The notes beneath the pieces were generated by a model. The model saw only the letters and a list, made by a program, of their open reading frames with translations, searched no databases and was not told the DNA's origin. Both the position numbers and the translations under genes were made by a program. A stretch of DNA of 35,922 nt from positions 1-35,922 of the forward strand of contig CALQFM020000042.1 of the NCBI GenBank assembly GCA_943329845.2. Direction: 5' to 3'. Shown piece after piece: positions 19,747 through 27,659 of the stretch (positions within the stretch are counted from its first letter, which is position 1; each line of letters begins with the position of its first letter). This DNA is from Candidatus Kuenenia stuttgartensis (GTDB lineage: Bacteria > Pseudomonadota > Alphaproteobacteria > SMXS01).

Positions 19747-20940
19747 ATGGCGCAAGGCGAGCCTTTCGGCGCCCTGCAGGGCCTGCGCGCGATCGAGTTG
19801 GGACAGCTGATCGCCGGGCCGTTCTGCGGCCAGCTGATGGCCGACCACGGCGCCGAGGTGATCAAGGTCGAGCAGCCCGACGTAGGCGACCCCATGCGCG
19901 AATGGGGGCGCAACAAGCCGGTGTGGTGGTCGGTGATCGCCCGCAACAAGAAGTCGGTGACGCTGAACCTGCGGACGAATGACGGACAGGACATCCTGCG
20001 CGAACTGGTGGCCAAGGCCGATTTCCTGATCGAGAACTTCCGCGCCGGCACACTGGAGAAGTGGGGCCTGGGCTATGAGGAACTGTCGAAGATCAATCCG
20101 GGCCTGATCATGATCCGGGTGTCCGGATATGGACAGACCGGTCCATATTCTCCTCGTGCGGGCTACGGCTCCATCGGCGAGGCCATGGGCGGCATGCGCA
20201 ACCTGGCCGGCGATCCCAGCACACCGCCGTCGCGCGTCGGCCTGTCGATCGGCGACTCGCTGGCTGCCACCATGGCCTGCCTGGGCGCGGTGATGGCGCT
20301 GCACCGGCGGCACCTGACCGGGCGCGGCCAGGTGATCGACAGCGCCATCTACGAGGCGGTGCTGGCGATGATGGAATCGACCATCCCCGAATACACCGAG
20401 GCCAACTTCATCCGCGAGCGCACCGGCGCGGTGCTGCCCAACGTGTCGCCGTCCAACGTCTATCCGACCACCGACGGCGACATCCTGATCGCCGCCAACC
20501 AGGACAGCGTGTTCGGCCGGCTGTGCGCGGCCATGGGCAAGCCGGAACTGGCCACCGATCCGCGCTATGCCACCCACACGGCGCGCGGCAAGCACCAGCA
20601 GGAGCTGGACGACCTGATCGGCGAATGGACGAAGGACTATCCGGCTAAATATCTCGCCGACCTGATGGAGGAGAACGGCGTGCCGGCGGGCAAGATCTAC
20701 AAGGCGCCGGACATGATGGAGGACGAGCACTTCAAGGCCCGCGATGCCATCGTCCACATGCCGCACCCGGACTTCGCCAACATCTGGATGCAGAACGCTT
20801 TCCCCCGGCTGTCGGAGACGCCCGGCAAGGTCGCCTGGGTTGGCGAATCGCTGGGCGCCCACAACGACGAGATCTATGGCGGGTTGCTGGGGAAGTCCGA
20901 GGACGAGCGCGCGGCGCTGAAGGCGGCGGGGACGATCTGA
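19747..20940 (+). CDS. CaiB/BaiF (family III) CoA-transferase
   Basis: Family III CoA-transferase of 397 residues, moving CoA between acyl-CoA and a free acid through an aspartyl-CoA thioester. The N-terminal Rossmann part has LGQLIAGPFCGQLMADHGAE and VIKVEQP. The probable catalytic Asp170 is in the SIGDSLAATMA segment, and the following GRGQVIDSAIYEAVL and VYPTTDGDILIAANQD are typical. The start is strong: GAGGAGGTAA just before ATG 19747. The donor and acceptor are not predictable. The divergent HMG-CoA-lyase-like neighbour suggests an acid of the itaconate/citramalate or HMG type, which is inference. Confidence 0.94.
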   Translation: MAQGEPFGALQGLRAIELGQLIAGPFCGQLMADHGAEVIKVEQPDVGDPMREWGRNKPVWWSVIARNKKSVTLNLRTNDGQDILRELVAKADFLIENFRAGTLEKWGLGYEELSKINPGLIMIRVSGYGQTGPYSPRAGYGSIGEAMGGMRNLAGDPSTPPSRVGLSIGDSLAATMACLGAVMALHRRHLTGRGQVIDSAIYEAVLAMMESTIPEYTEANFIRERTGAVLPNVSPSNVYPTTDGDILIAANQDSVFGRLCAAMGKPELATDPRYATHTARGKHQQELDDLIGEWTKDYPAKYLADLMEENGVPAGKIYKAPDMMEDEHFKARDAIVHMPHPDFANIWMQNAFPRLSETPGKVAWVGESLGAHNDEIYGGLLGKSEDERAALKAAGTI

Positions 20941-20967
20941 CCATTTCCTTCCCTCGCTGGTGATTTC

Positions 20968-21044
20968 GCGAGTGTAGCGAAGCGATCCAGCCGCTCCGGT
21001 GAAGGCCGTCAGGCGTCGGAGCTGGACTGCTTCGCTCTGCTCGC
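20968..21044. repeat. Imperfect inverted repeat of the GCGAAGC..TCCAG type
   Basis: Left arm 20968-20990 (GCGAGTGTAGCGAAGC then GATCCAG) and right arm 21022-21044 (CTGGACTGCTTCGCT then CTGCTCGC) are inverted copies matching at 18 of 23 positions, separated by 31 bases. The sequence resembles the widely dispersed bacterial repeat containing GCGAAGCAATCCAG. It fills most of the gap between the CoA-transferase and GFA genes. Confidence 0.6.
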
Positions 21045-21088
21045 AGAATCGGCGAGAGTATCGGCGCAACAGGAGAACGAGACGCCCC

Positions 21089-21481
21089 ATGACCGAGCCT
21101 ATTACCGGCGGCTGCCTCTGCGGCGCCTGCCGCTACGAAACCAACGCCGAACCGCTCAACATCCGCGTTTGCCATTGCCACCTGTGCCAGAAGGCGACCG
21201 GTGCGGCGTTCTATGCCCGCGTCATGGTGTTTCTCGACCGGGTGAGCATCACCGGTCCGGTCGGCTGGCACCATTCGTCGCCGGGTCTGCGGCGCGGCTT
21301 CTGTCCGAACTGCGGCACCACCCTGTTCTCCGAGCGGCAGAGGTCCAACCGGATCGGCCTCGCCATGGGCAGCCTGGACGACCCCGGCTGGTTCCACCCG
21401 ACCGAACACATCTGGGTATTGTCCAAGCAGGACTGGGTCGTGCTGGCCGACGGACTGCCCCAGCATCTGGAAAATCCGTAA
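21089..21481 (+). CDS. GFA family zinc-binding protein
   Basis: A 130-residue protein of the GFA (glutathione-dependent formaldehyde-activating enzyme-like) family, a Mss4-like zinc fold. Cysteine motifs are in place: G-G-C9-L-C11-G-A-C14-R-Y, C28-H-C30-H-L-C33-Q-K-A-T-G, and F-C72-P-N-C75-G-T. Most members have no proven substrate, and spontaneous formaldehyde-glutathione chemistry makes the family name uncertain. AGGAG lies about 12 bases before the ATG at 21089, slightly far. It shows no evident link to neighbours. Confidence 0.92.
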   Translation: MTEPITGGCLCGACRYETNAEPLNIRVCHCHLCQKATGAAFYARVMVFLDRVSITGPVGWHHSSPGLRRGFCPNCGTTLFSERQRSNRIGLAMGSLDDPGWFHPTEHIWVLSKQDWVVLADGLPQHLENP

Positions 21482-21651
21482 GGGCGGGAACAGCGCCAGT
21501 CTGCAACCCTGGCGCAGGCAATCTACCATCGACCGCGTGCCCATCCTCCGCCACCGATTGCGCCTCGCACGCTCCCGCGTGATACTCGTCCAATCCGGTT
21601 CCGGCGCGGGCATTCTCCGCGCGCTGGCGGACTGGCGTGGGGAGAGCATGC

Positions 21652-22930
21652 ATGGCGGGAGGCGGGTTCGACTTCAATGCGCTCAGTCATCCGGCGCGGG
21701 CCTCGCTGTCGGAAGAAATGCATGTCCGCAAGTTCCCGCCCTTCGCGCCGCCGGCGCGGCTGATGCAGATCGTCATGCTGTGCGGCGAGGGGACCTTTGC
21801 CGCCAGCCTGGAGCAGGTGCGCGCCGTTCGGCGTCGAGGTGGCCGATGGCCGCAAATACTTCACCTGCCAGCTTGGCGGCCTGGGCTTCGCCTGGGAACG
21901 GCACACCGAGTTCGTCACCTATACGTTCATCGCCGCCGCGGGTGGTACCGGCCTGTTCAGCACCGCGCCGTTTTCGGAGATCCCGCATGATTGGCTGTCG
22001 GCGCTGCCCGCCGAGGCGATCCGCGCGACCCTGATCACCGTTCTCGGCCAGCAGGATCCGCTGCCGGACGAGGCCGAGCTGGATCGTCACTTCGCCGCCA
22101 GCGACCTGGTCACCTGCGACGTGGCCGGCGGCATGGCGCGCATCTGGTCCGACTTCCGCCTCAAGCCGGAAGGGTTCGGGCGGCTGCTGGTTGCCGACCG
22201 CGGACTGGCGGGCGGCGAGACCGCGCAGCTGGTGCAGCGGCTGCAGGAACTGGGCAACTATCGCAACATGGCGCTGCTGGGCCTGCCCATCGCCCAGCGG
22301 CTGACGCCGGAAGTGTCGCGGCTCGAGCAACGGCTGGCGGCGCTCACCGCCGCCGTCTCGGGCCAGCAAAGCAGCGACGATGCGCTGCTGGAGGAGCTGT
22401 CCTACCTGAGCGCCGAACTGGCGCGGCTGATGGCCGGGACGCGCTACCGGATGAGCGCCTCGCGCGCCTACGCCCAGCTCTGCCACGACCGGGTGGCGGA
22501 GCTGGACGTGGTCGCGGTGCGCGGCTTCCAGACCCTGATCGACTTCACCGAGCGGCGGCTGACGCCGGCCCTGCGGACCTGCGAATCCTTTTCCGCCCGG
22601 CTGGAGGACCTGTCGCAGCGGGCCGCCTGGACCAGCTCGCTGCTGACCACGCGGGTCGACACGGCGCTGAGCCGGCAGAACCGCGATCTGCTCGACTCAA
22701 TGAACCGCCGCTCGGACCTGCAGCTTCGGCTGCAACAGACTGTCGAGGGCCTGTCCGTGGTGGCGATCAGCTACTACGCCATCGGCCTGGTGGGCTATGT
22801 GGTGAAGTCGGTGCATGCCGAATATTCGGCGATCAAGCCGGAGGTCGTCACCGGCGCGCTGGCCGTGCCGGTGGTGCTGCTGGTCTGGTTCTTCATCTCG
22901 CGCCTGCGCCGCCGGTTGCACGACCGCTAG
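21652..22930 (+). pseudogene. DUF3422 family membrane protein, frameshifted
   Basis: Two reading frames together make one DUF3422 protein. The first frame starts at ATG 21652 (GGGGAG upstream) and gives the family N-terminus: LSHPARASLSEEMHVRKFPP and PPARLMQIVML, up to about LEQVRA. The family sequence continues in the +1-shifted frame from about FGVEVADGRKYF, through FAWERHTEFVTYTF and onwards, ending with two membrane helices (about 22745-22815 and 22850-22910) and an Arg-rich tail. The switch lies near 21815-21830. The joined length, about 425 residues, is that of an intact DUF3422 protein. Everything downstream is well conserved and open, so this is either a very recent lesion or a sequencing/assembly error. 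No slippery heptamer suggests programmed shifting. Function of the family is unknown. Confidence 0.82.
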
Positions 22931-22942
22931 GCGCGGAGCCAC

Positions 22943-23239
22943 CTAATAGCTACAGGACGTCCAGGCGACGCCAAGGGCGATGGCCAACATGAGCACGAGG
23001 TTGAAGGCGGTGGACATCACGCCGATGCCGAGACGCGCGCCAAGACCGCGTTCGGGTCCGCCGACCGCGCCGATCGCTGCGAAAGCCGGCGCGCCGATCA
23101 GCGCCCATGCGCCGGCATCGGACTCGCAGGGAAATGCCATGCCCAATCCCAGCGCCAGCAGTGCCGATGCCGCGGCGGGCAGGAACAGGCTGCGCATGGC
23201 GAACGTACCGGGCTCGACTCGCTCGTGGTCGGGTTTCAT
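22943..23239 (-). CDS. Hypothetical small membrane protein
   Basis: A 98-residue protein with about three predicted transmembrane segments: around residues 16-36 (LFLPAAASALLALGLGMAF), a Gly/Ala-rich one near 44-60, and one near 75-93 (FNLVLMLAIALGVAW). Not recognised. I take ATG 23237-23239, preceded by GGGGACTTCC; an upstream frame to 23344 overlaps the dehydrogenase end and is unlikely. It is convergent with the DUF3422 gene (12 bases) and follows the dehydrogenase gene on the same strand by 71 bases. Confidence 0.6.
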   Translation of the reverse strand: MKPDHERVEPGTFAMRSLFLPAAASALLALGLGMAFPCESDAGAWALIGAPAFAAIGAVGGPERGLGARLGIGVMSTAFNLVLMLAIALGVAWTSCSY

Positions 23240-23310
23240 AGGAAGTCCCCTGGCTGCGGTCGGAGAATAGCATAGTCGGCGGCGGCGGTTTCGCCCGAAA
23301 GCAAGCCCGC

Positions 23311-24387
23311 TCAATCCCGGCACCGCCGTCCTATCTCGGCGCACAGAGCGTCGGCGAACGCCCGTGTCCCCAGGACGCCGTCCAGATCCACGGTGCGCGT
23401 CGCCGGCGAGGCGATCAGCGCGTCGACGGCCGGCTCGATGACGGCGGCGGCTTCGCTGAACGCCGCGTTGGCGTGTTTCCTGCCCAGCCAGTCCAGCAGC
23501 AATCCGATCGAGAGGATCAGCGACACCGGATTGGCCTTGTCCAGTCCGGCGATGTCGGGCGCGGAGCCGTGCTGGGCCTGCGCCATGCAGTGGTCCGAGC
23601 CGGCGTTGATGGAACCGGCGAGTCCCAGGCTGCCGGACAACTCGGCGGCCTCGTCCGACAGGATGTCGCCATACATGTTCGTGGTCACGACCACGTCGAA
23701 GCGGGCGGCTTCGCGCACCAGCATGGCGGTCATGGAATCGACGAGCTGCTCGTCATAGGCGACCTCGGGGAACTGCGCGGCCACCGCGCGCACCTCGCGC
23801 AGGAACAGGCCGTCGGACACCCGCAGCACGTTGGCCTTGTGCACCGCGGTGACGTGCCGGCTGCGTCCCATGGCCATCTCGAACGCCGAGCGGGCGATCC
23901 GTTCGCAGGCCTGCGCGGTGATCTTGCGGACCGCCAGCGCCATGTCCGGCGTCGGCATGAACTCGCCCGGCCCCATGTGCATGGACCGGTCGGCATAGAA
24001 GCCTTCGGTGTTCTCGCGCACGATCACCAGGTCCATGGGCGTGCGGCCCCAAAATTTCAGGCCGTCGCGGGAGCGGGCCGGCCGGATGTTGGCGTAGAGA
24101 TCGAGCGACAGCCGCAAATCGCCCGACACGTTGATGCCGCCCTCGGCCTTCGCCGGATAGTCGTTGTGCGAGATCGGCCCGAGGATGATGCCGTCGGCGG
24201 CCATGGCGGCGTTCTCGGCTGTCTTGGTGAAGGTGGTTCCCTCCCGCGCCAGCGTGGCGAAGCCGATATCGTGGCTCTCGAAGGTCAAGCCGAGGCTGAA
24301 CCGGTCGCTGAGCAGGTCGAGCACCGACCGTGTCGCCGCGCAGATTTCGGGGCCGATGCCGTCGCCGGGCAGGATGACCAGATGCAT
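23311..24387 (-). CDS. Isocitrate/isopropylmalate-type decarboxylating dehydrogenase
   Basis: NAD(P)-dependent beta-decarboxylating dehydrogenase, 358 residues, of the family including isopropylmalate, isocitrate, homoisocitrate and tartrate dehydrogenases. It shows LPGDGIGPEI (GDGIGPE 8-14), LRLSLDLYANIRP with the substrate arginines (91-103), RENTEGFY (124-131), a Lys in HKANVLRVSDG, and the coenzyme loop HGSAPDIAGLDKANP. RENTEGFYADR is unlike true LeuB, and leuCD is absent here, so I read it as a catabolic or uncharacterised paralogue. It starts eight bases after the stop of the PRISE-type reductase gene, with AGGA in that gap, and forms an operon with it. Confidence 0.92.
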   Translation of the reverse strand: MHLVILPGDGIGPEICAATRSVLDLLSDRFSLGLTFESHDIGFATLAREGTTFTKTAENAAMAADGIILGPISHNDYPAKAEGGINVSGDLRLSLDLYANIRPARSRDGLKFWGRTPMDLVIVRENTEGFYADRSMHMGPGEFMPTPDMALAVRKITAQACERIARSAFEMAMGRSRHVTAVHKANVLRVSDGLFLREVRAVAAQFPEVAYDEQLVDSMTAMLVREAARFDVVVTTNMYGDILSDEAAELSGSLGLAGSINAGSDHCMAQAQHGSAPDIAGLDKANPVSLILSIGLLLDWLGRKHANAAFSEAAAVIEPAVDALIASPATRTVDLDGVLGTRAFADALCAEIGRRCRD

Positions 24388-24395
24388 CGGAGTTC

Positions 24396-25484
24396 CTAGA
24401 GCGGCGGCAGGATTTTCAGCGCGCGCAGCCGGTCGAACCAGTAGGCGAACATGTCCTCGGTGTCGATGCAGTCGTGGAAGCCCATCTGCCGCGCCTTGAT
24501 GGTGCTGACGATGGCGGGCGGCGGCGCCCGGTCGCGGCCGGTGGCGCCGATGCCGTCGACATAGTGGAAGGAGTCGCCGACCAGTTCGCGGATGGTGTGC
24601 GGCCTCAGGCCGTGGCGTTTCACCAGGTCCTGCCAGACCGCCTCGTATTTCGGCATCTCCTCGGCGAGCAGCATGGGCACAGGCTTGCCGGGGTCCATGC
24701 CGAAGCACCAGGCGATGGCCGGCCAGACGTTCGGCCACACGAACACGTCGCCATTGGTGACGTTGAAGATTTCGTTGGCGGCGGCCGGCTCGGTCGCGGC
24801 CCAGGCCAGCATCTTGGCGACGATGCGCGCGTCGGCCGCTTCCATCACCACCGGCGGTCCGCCCGGATAGGACAGCGGCAGCCCCAGCTCGCGGCGGATC
24901 GCGGCATAGACGCCGATGGCGGCAATCGGGTTCATCGGCGCGCCGACCGCATGGCCGAACACGATCTGAGGCCGGACCACCGTCCAGCTCCAGGCCTTGC
25001 CCGGTTGGCGGTCGCGCAGGAAATCCTCCTGCAGCCAGTAGAAGTTCTCGTGGTTGTCGCGCGGCCGGTTCTCGCGGGCAGGCACCTCGATGGGCTTGAA
25101 ATGGGCGCCATAGGCCTTGGTTCCCTGCAGGATCGACACGTGCTTCAATCCGGTAGCCGTCCGCTCCAGGGGCTCGAACAGGTTGGCGAGCATGGAAAGG
25201 TTGGTCTCCATCTGGTCGCGCTCGCGCCAGCCGGCGAACAGGCCCGGCTTCTCGTAGAGCGCGGCGAAGACCAGATGGGTGACGTCGCCCATGCCGCCGA
25301 ACACGCGCGCGCAGGCGGCGCGGTCGGTCAGGTCAACGGAGATCAGTTCAGAGTCTGCATCGAGATCGTCCGGGATTCGCCGCGATACTCCGACGACATC
25401 CCAGCCGCGTGCCGAAAATTCCTCGATCGCGGCGCGCCCTACCAGTCCGGTTGCGCCGGCGACCAGCACCTTGTTGTTTGCCAT
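24396..25484 (-). CDS. SDR family reductase, PRISE type (progesterone 5-beta-reductase/iridoid synthase-like)
   Basis: NADPH-dependent atypical short-chain reductase, 362 residues. The Rossmann motif GATGLVG is at 10-16, and the PRISE-type catalytic pair is visible: Lys123 in LQGTKAYG and Tyr149 in NFYWLQED. The acidic segment SVDLTDR after the second strand and VVRPQIVFG are also typical. Family members reduce activated C=C bonds of enones; bacterial substrates are largely unknown. The ATG at 25482-25484 has GGGAGAGG upstream; the longer frame to 25523 is rejected. It is first in an operon with the dehydrogenase gene and divergent (58 bases) from the SnoaL-like gene, so a shared regulatory region is likely. 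Confidence 0.9.
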   Translation of the reverse strand: MANNKVLVAGATGLVGRAAIEEFSARGWDVVGVSRRIPDDLDADSELISVDLTDRAACARVFGGMGDVTHLVFAALYEKPGLFAGWRERDQMETNLSMLANLFEPLERTATGLKHVSILQGTKAYGAHFKPIEVPARENRPRDNHENFYWLQEDFLRDRQPGKAWSWTVVRPQIVFGHAVGAPMNPIAAIGVYAAIRRELGLPLSYPGGPPVVMEAADARIVAKMLAWAATEPAAANEIFNVTNGDVFVWPNVWPAIAWCFGMDPGKPVPMLLAEEMPKYEAVWQDLVKRHGLRPHTIRELVGDSFHYVDGIGATGRDRAPPPAIVSTIKARQMGFHDCIDTEDMFAYWFDRLRALKILPPL

Positions 25485-25542
25485 GTAGCCTCTCCCTTTG
25501 GATGCAATATAGTCGGGCCACATCCATCAAGGGGAGAGATAC

Positions 25543-26043
25543 ATGGACGCTGACATCCAGAAGGTGATCGACGACTACAAGATCCGCCAGGTGCTGTACC
25601 GCTACACCCGCGGCGTGGACCGGTGCGACGCCGAACTGGTCAGCTCGGTCTATCACGAGGACTCCACCGACGACCACGGCGCCTACAAGGGGCCGGGAAA
25701 GGCGTTCGGTCCGTATGTGACCAAGGCGCTGGCCGAGCACACGGAATCGACGTCGCACACGCTCAACCAGTCGATCATCGACATCCACCACGAAACCGCA
25801 AAGGCCGAGACCTGGTTCGTCGCCTATCACGTGCGCAAGGACGGCGACACCACCTATCTGGACCGGTTCGGCGGCCGCTATCTGGACAAGCTGAAGAAGC
25901 GCAACGGCGACTGGCTGATCATCAAGCGGGTCGTGGTGCGCGACTGGAGCACGACCGAGAAGGTCGAAGGCTCGTACTACAAGGCGGAGAATTTCGAGGC
26001 CGGTAAACGCTCGAAGGAAGACCTGGCCTACACCCTGTCGTGA
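25543..26043 (+). CDS. SnoaL-like (NTF2-fold) protein
   Basis: A 166-residue NTF2-like protein of the SnoaL_4 type. The opening I-D-D-Y-K-I-R-Q-V-L-Y-R-Y-T-R-G-V-D-R-C-D, a Y-H-E-D-S-T-D-D-H-G segment, and the HTLNQSIIDIH strand are characteristic of small polyketide-cyclase, ketosteroid-isomerase or dehydratase-like proteins often found in aromatic, terpenoid or steroid degradation clusters. The Asp/His residues of those segments line the usual pocket. GGGGAGAG precedes the ATG. The stop overlaps the next gene start (GTGA). The substrate is unknown; the divergent PRISE reductase hints at an enone or ketone. Confidence 0.87.
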   Translation: MDADIQKVIDDYKIRQVLYRYTRGVDRCDAELVSSVYHEDSTDDHGAYKGPGKAFGPYVTKALAEHTESTSHTLNQSIIDIHHETAKAETWFVAYHVRKDGDTTYLDRFGGRYLDKLKKRNGDWLIIKRVVVRDWSTTEKVEGSYYKAENFEAGKRSKEDLAYTLS

Positions 26044-26345
26044 CGAGAAGAGGGCGCCGCATCCTGACCGGGGCGCTGGTCGTCCTCGGGCTGATCGTGG
26101 CGGTTCTCGCCTGGAAGCTGCCGCCAATGGCACAACTGGCGGTCGACACCAGCGCCAAATGGGCCTGCCAGTGCCGCTATATCGACGGCGGCGACGATAA
26201 ATTCTGCGTCAGTGAGGACCCGTTGGGCTTCGGCGGCACGGATTTTCGGTTCGAGCCGGAGAGCCGGCAGGTGACCGCCTCGATTTGGGGCTTGGCGAGC
26301 GCCACCGGCCGATACGAGCCGGGCAGCGGCTGCATGGTGCACTGA
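26040..26345 (+). CDS. Hypothetical single-pass membrane/secreted small protein
   Basis: A 101-residue protein starting at GTG 26040, which overlaps the SnoaL-like stop. An N-terminal basic patch (TRRGRR) is followed by one hydrophobic helix (about residues 9-25, TGALVVLGLIVAVLAW), then an extracytoplasmic domain with four cysteines: CQC in the WACQCRYIDGG segment, KFC, and one near the C-terminus. Its TGA overlaps the ATG of the serine hydrolase (TGATG). Both overlaps argue that it is a real, cotranslated gene. Not recognised. Confidence 0.7.
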   Translation: MTRRGRRILTGALVVLGLIVAVLAWKLPPMAQLAVDTSAKWACQCRYIDGGDDKFCVSEDPLGFGGTDFRFEPESRQVTASIWGLASATGRYEPGSGCMVH

Positions 26346-27442
26346 TGCGGCTGCTGATCGCCATCATGCTGCTGTGGGCCGTGCCGGCGATGGCGCTGAC
26401 GCCGCTGCCGCCGCAGCCCGATGGCGTGACCTGGCCGACGGCGGCATGGCCCGAAGCCGCGCCCGCGCCGGACGTGGATACGGGCGAATTGAACGCGCTG
26501 CTCGACCGCGGCTTCACCGATCCCGATACGCTCCCGGGAATGCGTGCCATGCTGATCGTCCACCGCGGCGTGCTGGTGGCCGAGCGCTATGCGCCTGGCT
26601 TCAGCCGTGACCGCAAGTTCCTGTCCCAGTCGGTCGCCAAGACCGTGCTCGGGGCGCTCACTGGCATCGCGGTGCGCGACGGCAAGCTCAGCCTCGATGG
26701 CCCCGCACCCGTCGCCGCGTGGCGCGATCCCGGCGATCCGCGCCATGCCATCAGCGTCCGCCATCTGCTGCAGATGACCGACGGGCTCGACTTCACCGAA
26801 GCCTACTTCAACCCGTTCACCTCGGATGTCCTGCCCATGCTGTTTGGCGGCGAGCGGGGCGACATGGCGGCCTATGCGGCCACCCGCCCAATGGCGGCGG
26901 CGCCGGGTACGCTCTGGAGTTACTCCAGCGGCACGGCCAACCTGCTCTCGGGCATCGTGCGGGACGCCGTCGGCGGCACGAAGGACAGCTATCTCGCCGG
27001 GCTGTTCGATTCCATCGGCATGTCCAGCGCCGAGCCGGAGTTCGATGCGGCCGGCGTCTTCGTCGGCTCGTCCTGGCTGCACGCGACGGCACGGGACTGG
27101 GCGCGCTTCGGCCTGCTGATGCTGCGCGGCGGCGTCTGGGACGGCAAGCGCATCCTGCCGGAAGGCTGGGTCGACTTCATGCGCACGCCGCAGCCCGGCG
27201 GCGTCTACGGCGCCATGACATGGCTGAACACGAGCATACCCAAACGCCTGCCCACCATTCCCGCCGACGCGTTCATCGCCAGCGGCCATCGGGGCCAGGT
27301 CATCGCGATGATCCCGTCCAAGGACCTGGTGGTGGTGCGGTTCGGGCGGACTGGTTACGACAGGTACGATGCGCTGTATGAATGGATCGGGCAGGTCATC
27401 GCGGTGTTTCCAGATGTTTCCACCGATCCCTTAAGCCATTAA
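26345..27442 (+). CDS. Serine hydrolase, beta-lactamase class C/NylB-like family
   Basis: Exported penicillin-binding-protein-fold hydrolase of 365 residues. A signal peptide (MRLLIAIMLLWAVPAMA) is followed by the catalytic S-x-x-K motif S96-V-A-K99 and the Tyr motif Y193-S-S. HRG in GHRGQVIAM occupies the position of the KTG box. HRG instead of KTG and the YSS motif resemble esterase/amidase members such as 6-aminohexanoate-dimer hydrolase and EstB rather than true AmpC. The start at ATG 26345 overlaps the preceding gene stop and is the third gene of the SnoaL-like operon. A repeat element begins nine bases after the stop. Confidence 0.92.
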   Translation: MRLLIAIMLLWAVPAMALTPLPPQPDGVTWPTAAWPEAAPAPDVDTGELNALLDRGFTDPDTLPGMRAMLIVHRGVLVAERYAPGFSRDRKFLSQSVAKTVLGALTGIAVRDGKLSLDGPAPVAAWRDPGDPRHAISVRHLLQMTDGLDFTEAYFNPFTSDVLPMLFGGERGDMAAYAATRPMAAAPGTLWSYSSGTANLLSGIVRDAVGGTKDSYLAGLFDSIGMSSAEPEFDAAGVFVGSSWLHATARDWARFGLLMLRGGVWDGKRILPEGWVDFMRTPQPGGVYGAMTWLNTSIPKRLPTIPADAFIASGHRGQVIAMIPSKDLVVVRFGRTGYDRYDALYEWIGQVIAVFPDVSTDPLSH

Positions 27443-27450
27443 AAATACTT

Positions 27451-27598
27451 GTCATTCCCGCGCACGCGGGAGCCCAGGCGGGGAAGGGAACGAGGCGGTA
27501 GTGCGCTTCGATAACGCAAAATGGTTTCTTCGTGACCGAGCCCATGGCGCGGTCGTCGCGCTACGATCATCTGGGTCCCCGCGTGCGTGGGGATGACG
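27451..27598. repeat. Second MITE/BIME-like element with inverted ends
   Basis: A 148-bp element whose ends (27451-27477 and 27571-27598) are near-identical to those of 3844-3988: GTCATTCCCGCGCACGCGGG at left and CTGGGTCCCCGCGTGCGTGG at right. A few substitutions are present. The interior is weakly related to the other copy: TTTCTTCGTGACCGAGC here against TTTTTTCGTACCGAGC there, then GCGCGGTCGT against CGCGGCCGT. It lies between the serine hydrolase and methyltransferase genes. Confidence 0.82.
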
Positions 27599-27659
27599 AT
27601 CGATGTTGTTTGGTTTCACACCCGGTGTATGGTGCCGCGCGAAACCGAAAGGCCCTCCC

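Noticed and set aside
17303-19810. 835-codon plus-strand open frame opposite the Pro/Ala-rich and HMG-CoA-lyase-like genes
   Set aside because: Very high G+C keeps all frames open here. Its translation is Arg/Gly low-complexity, while the minus strand gives a signal peptide, recurring motifs and a recognised enzyme.
26345-27442. True AmpC beta-lactamase
   Set aside because: The KTG box is replaced by HRG and the YxN motif by YSS, which fits esterase/amidase-type relatives better than a cephalosporinase.
27451-27598. Inverted-end repeats read as a CRISPR array
   Set aside because: Only two inverted, not direct, copies per locus, no regular spacers and no cas genes in the window.
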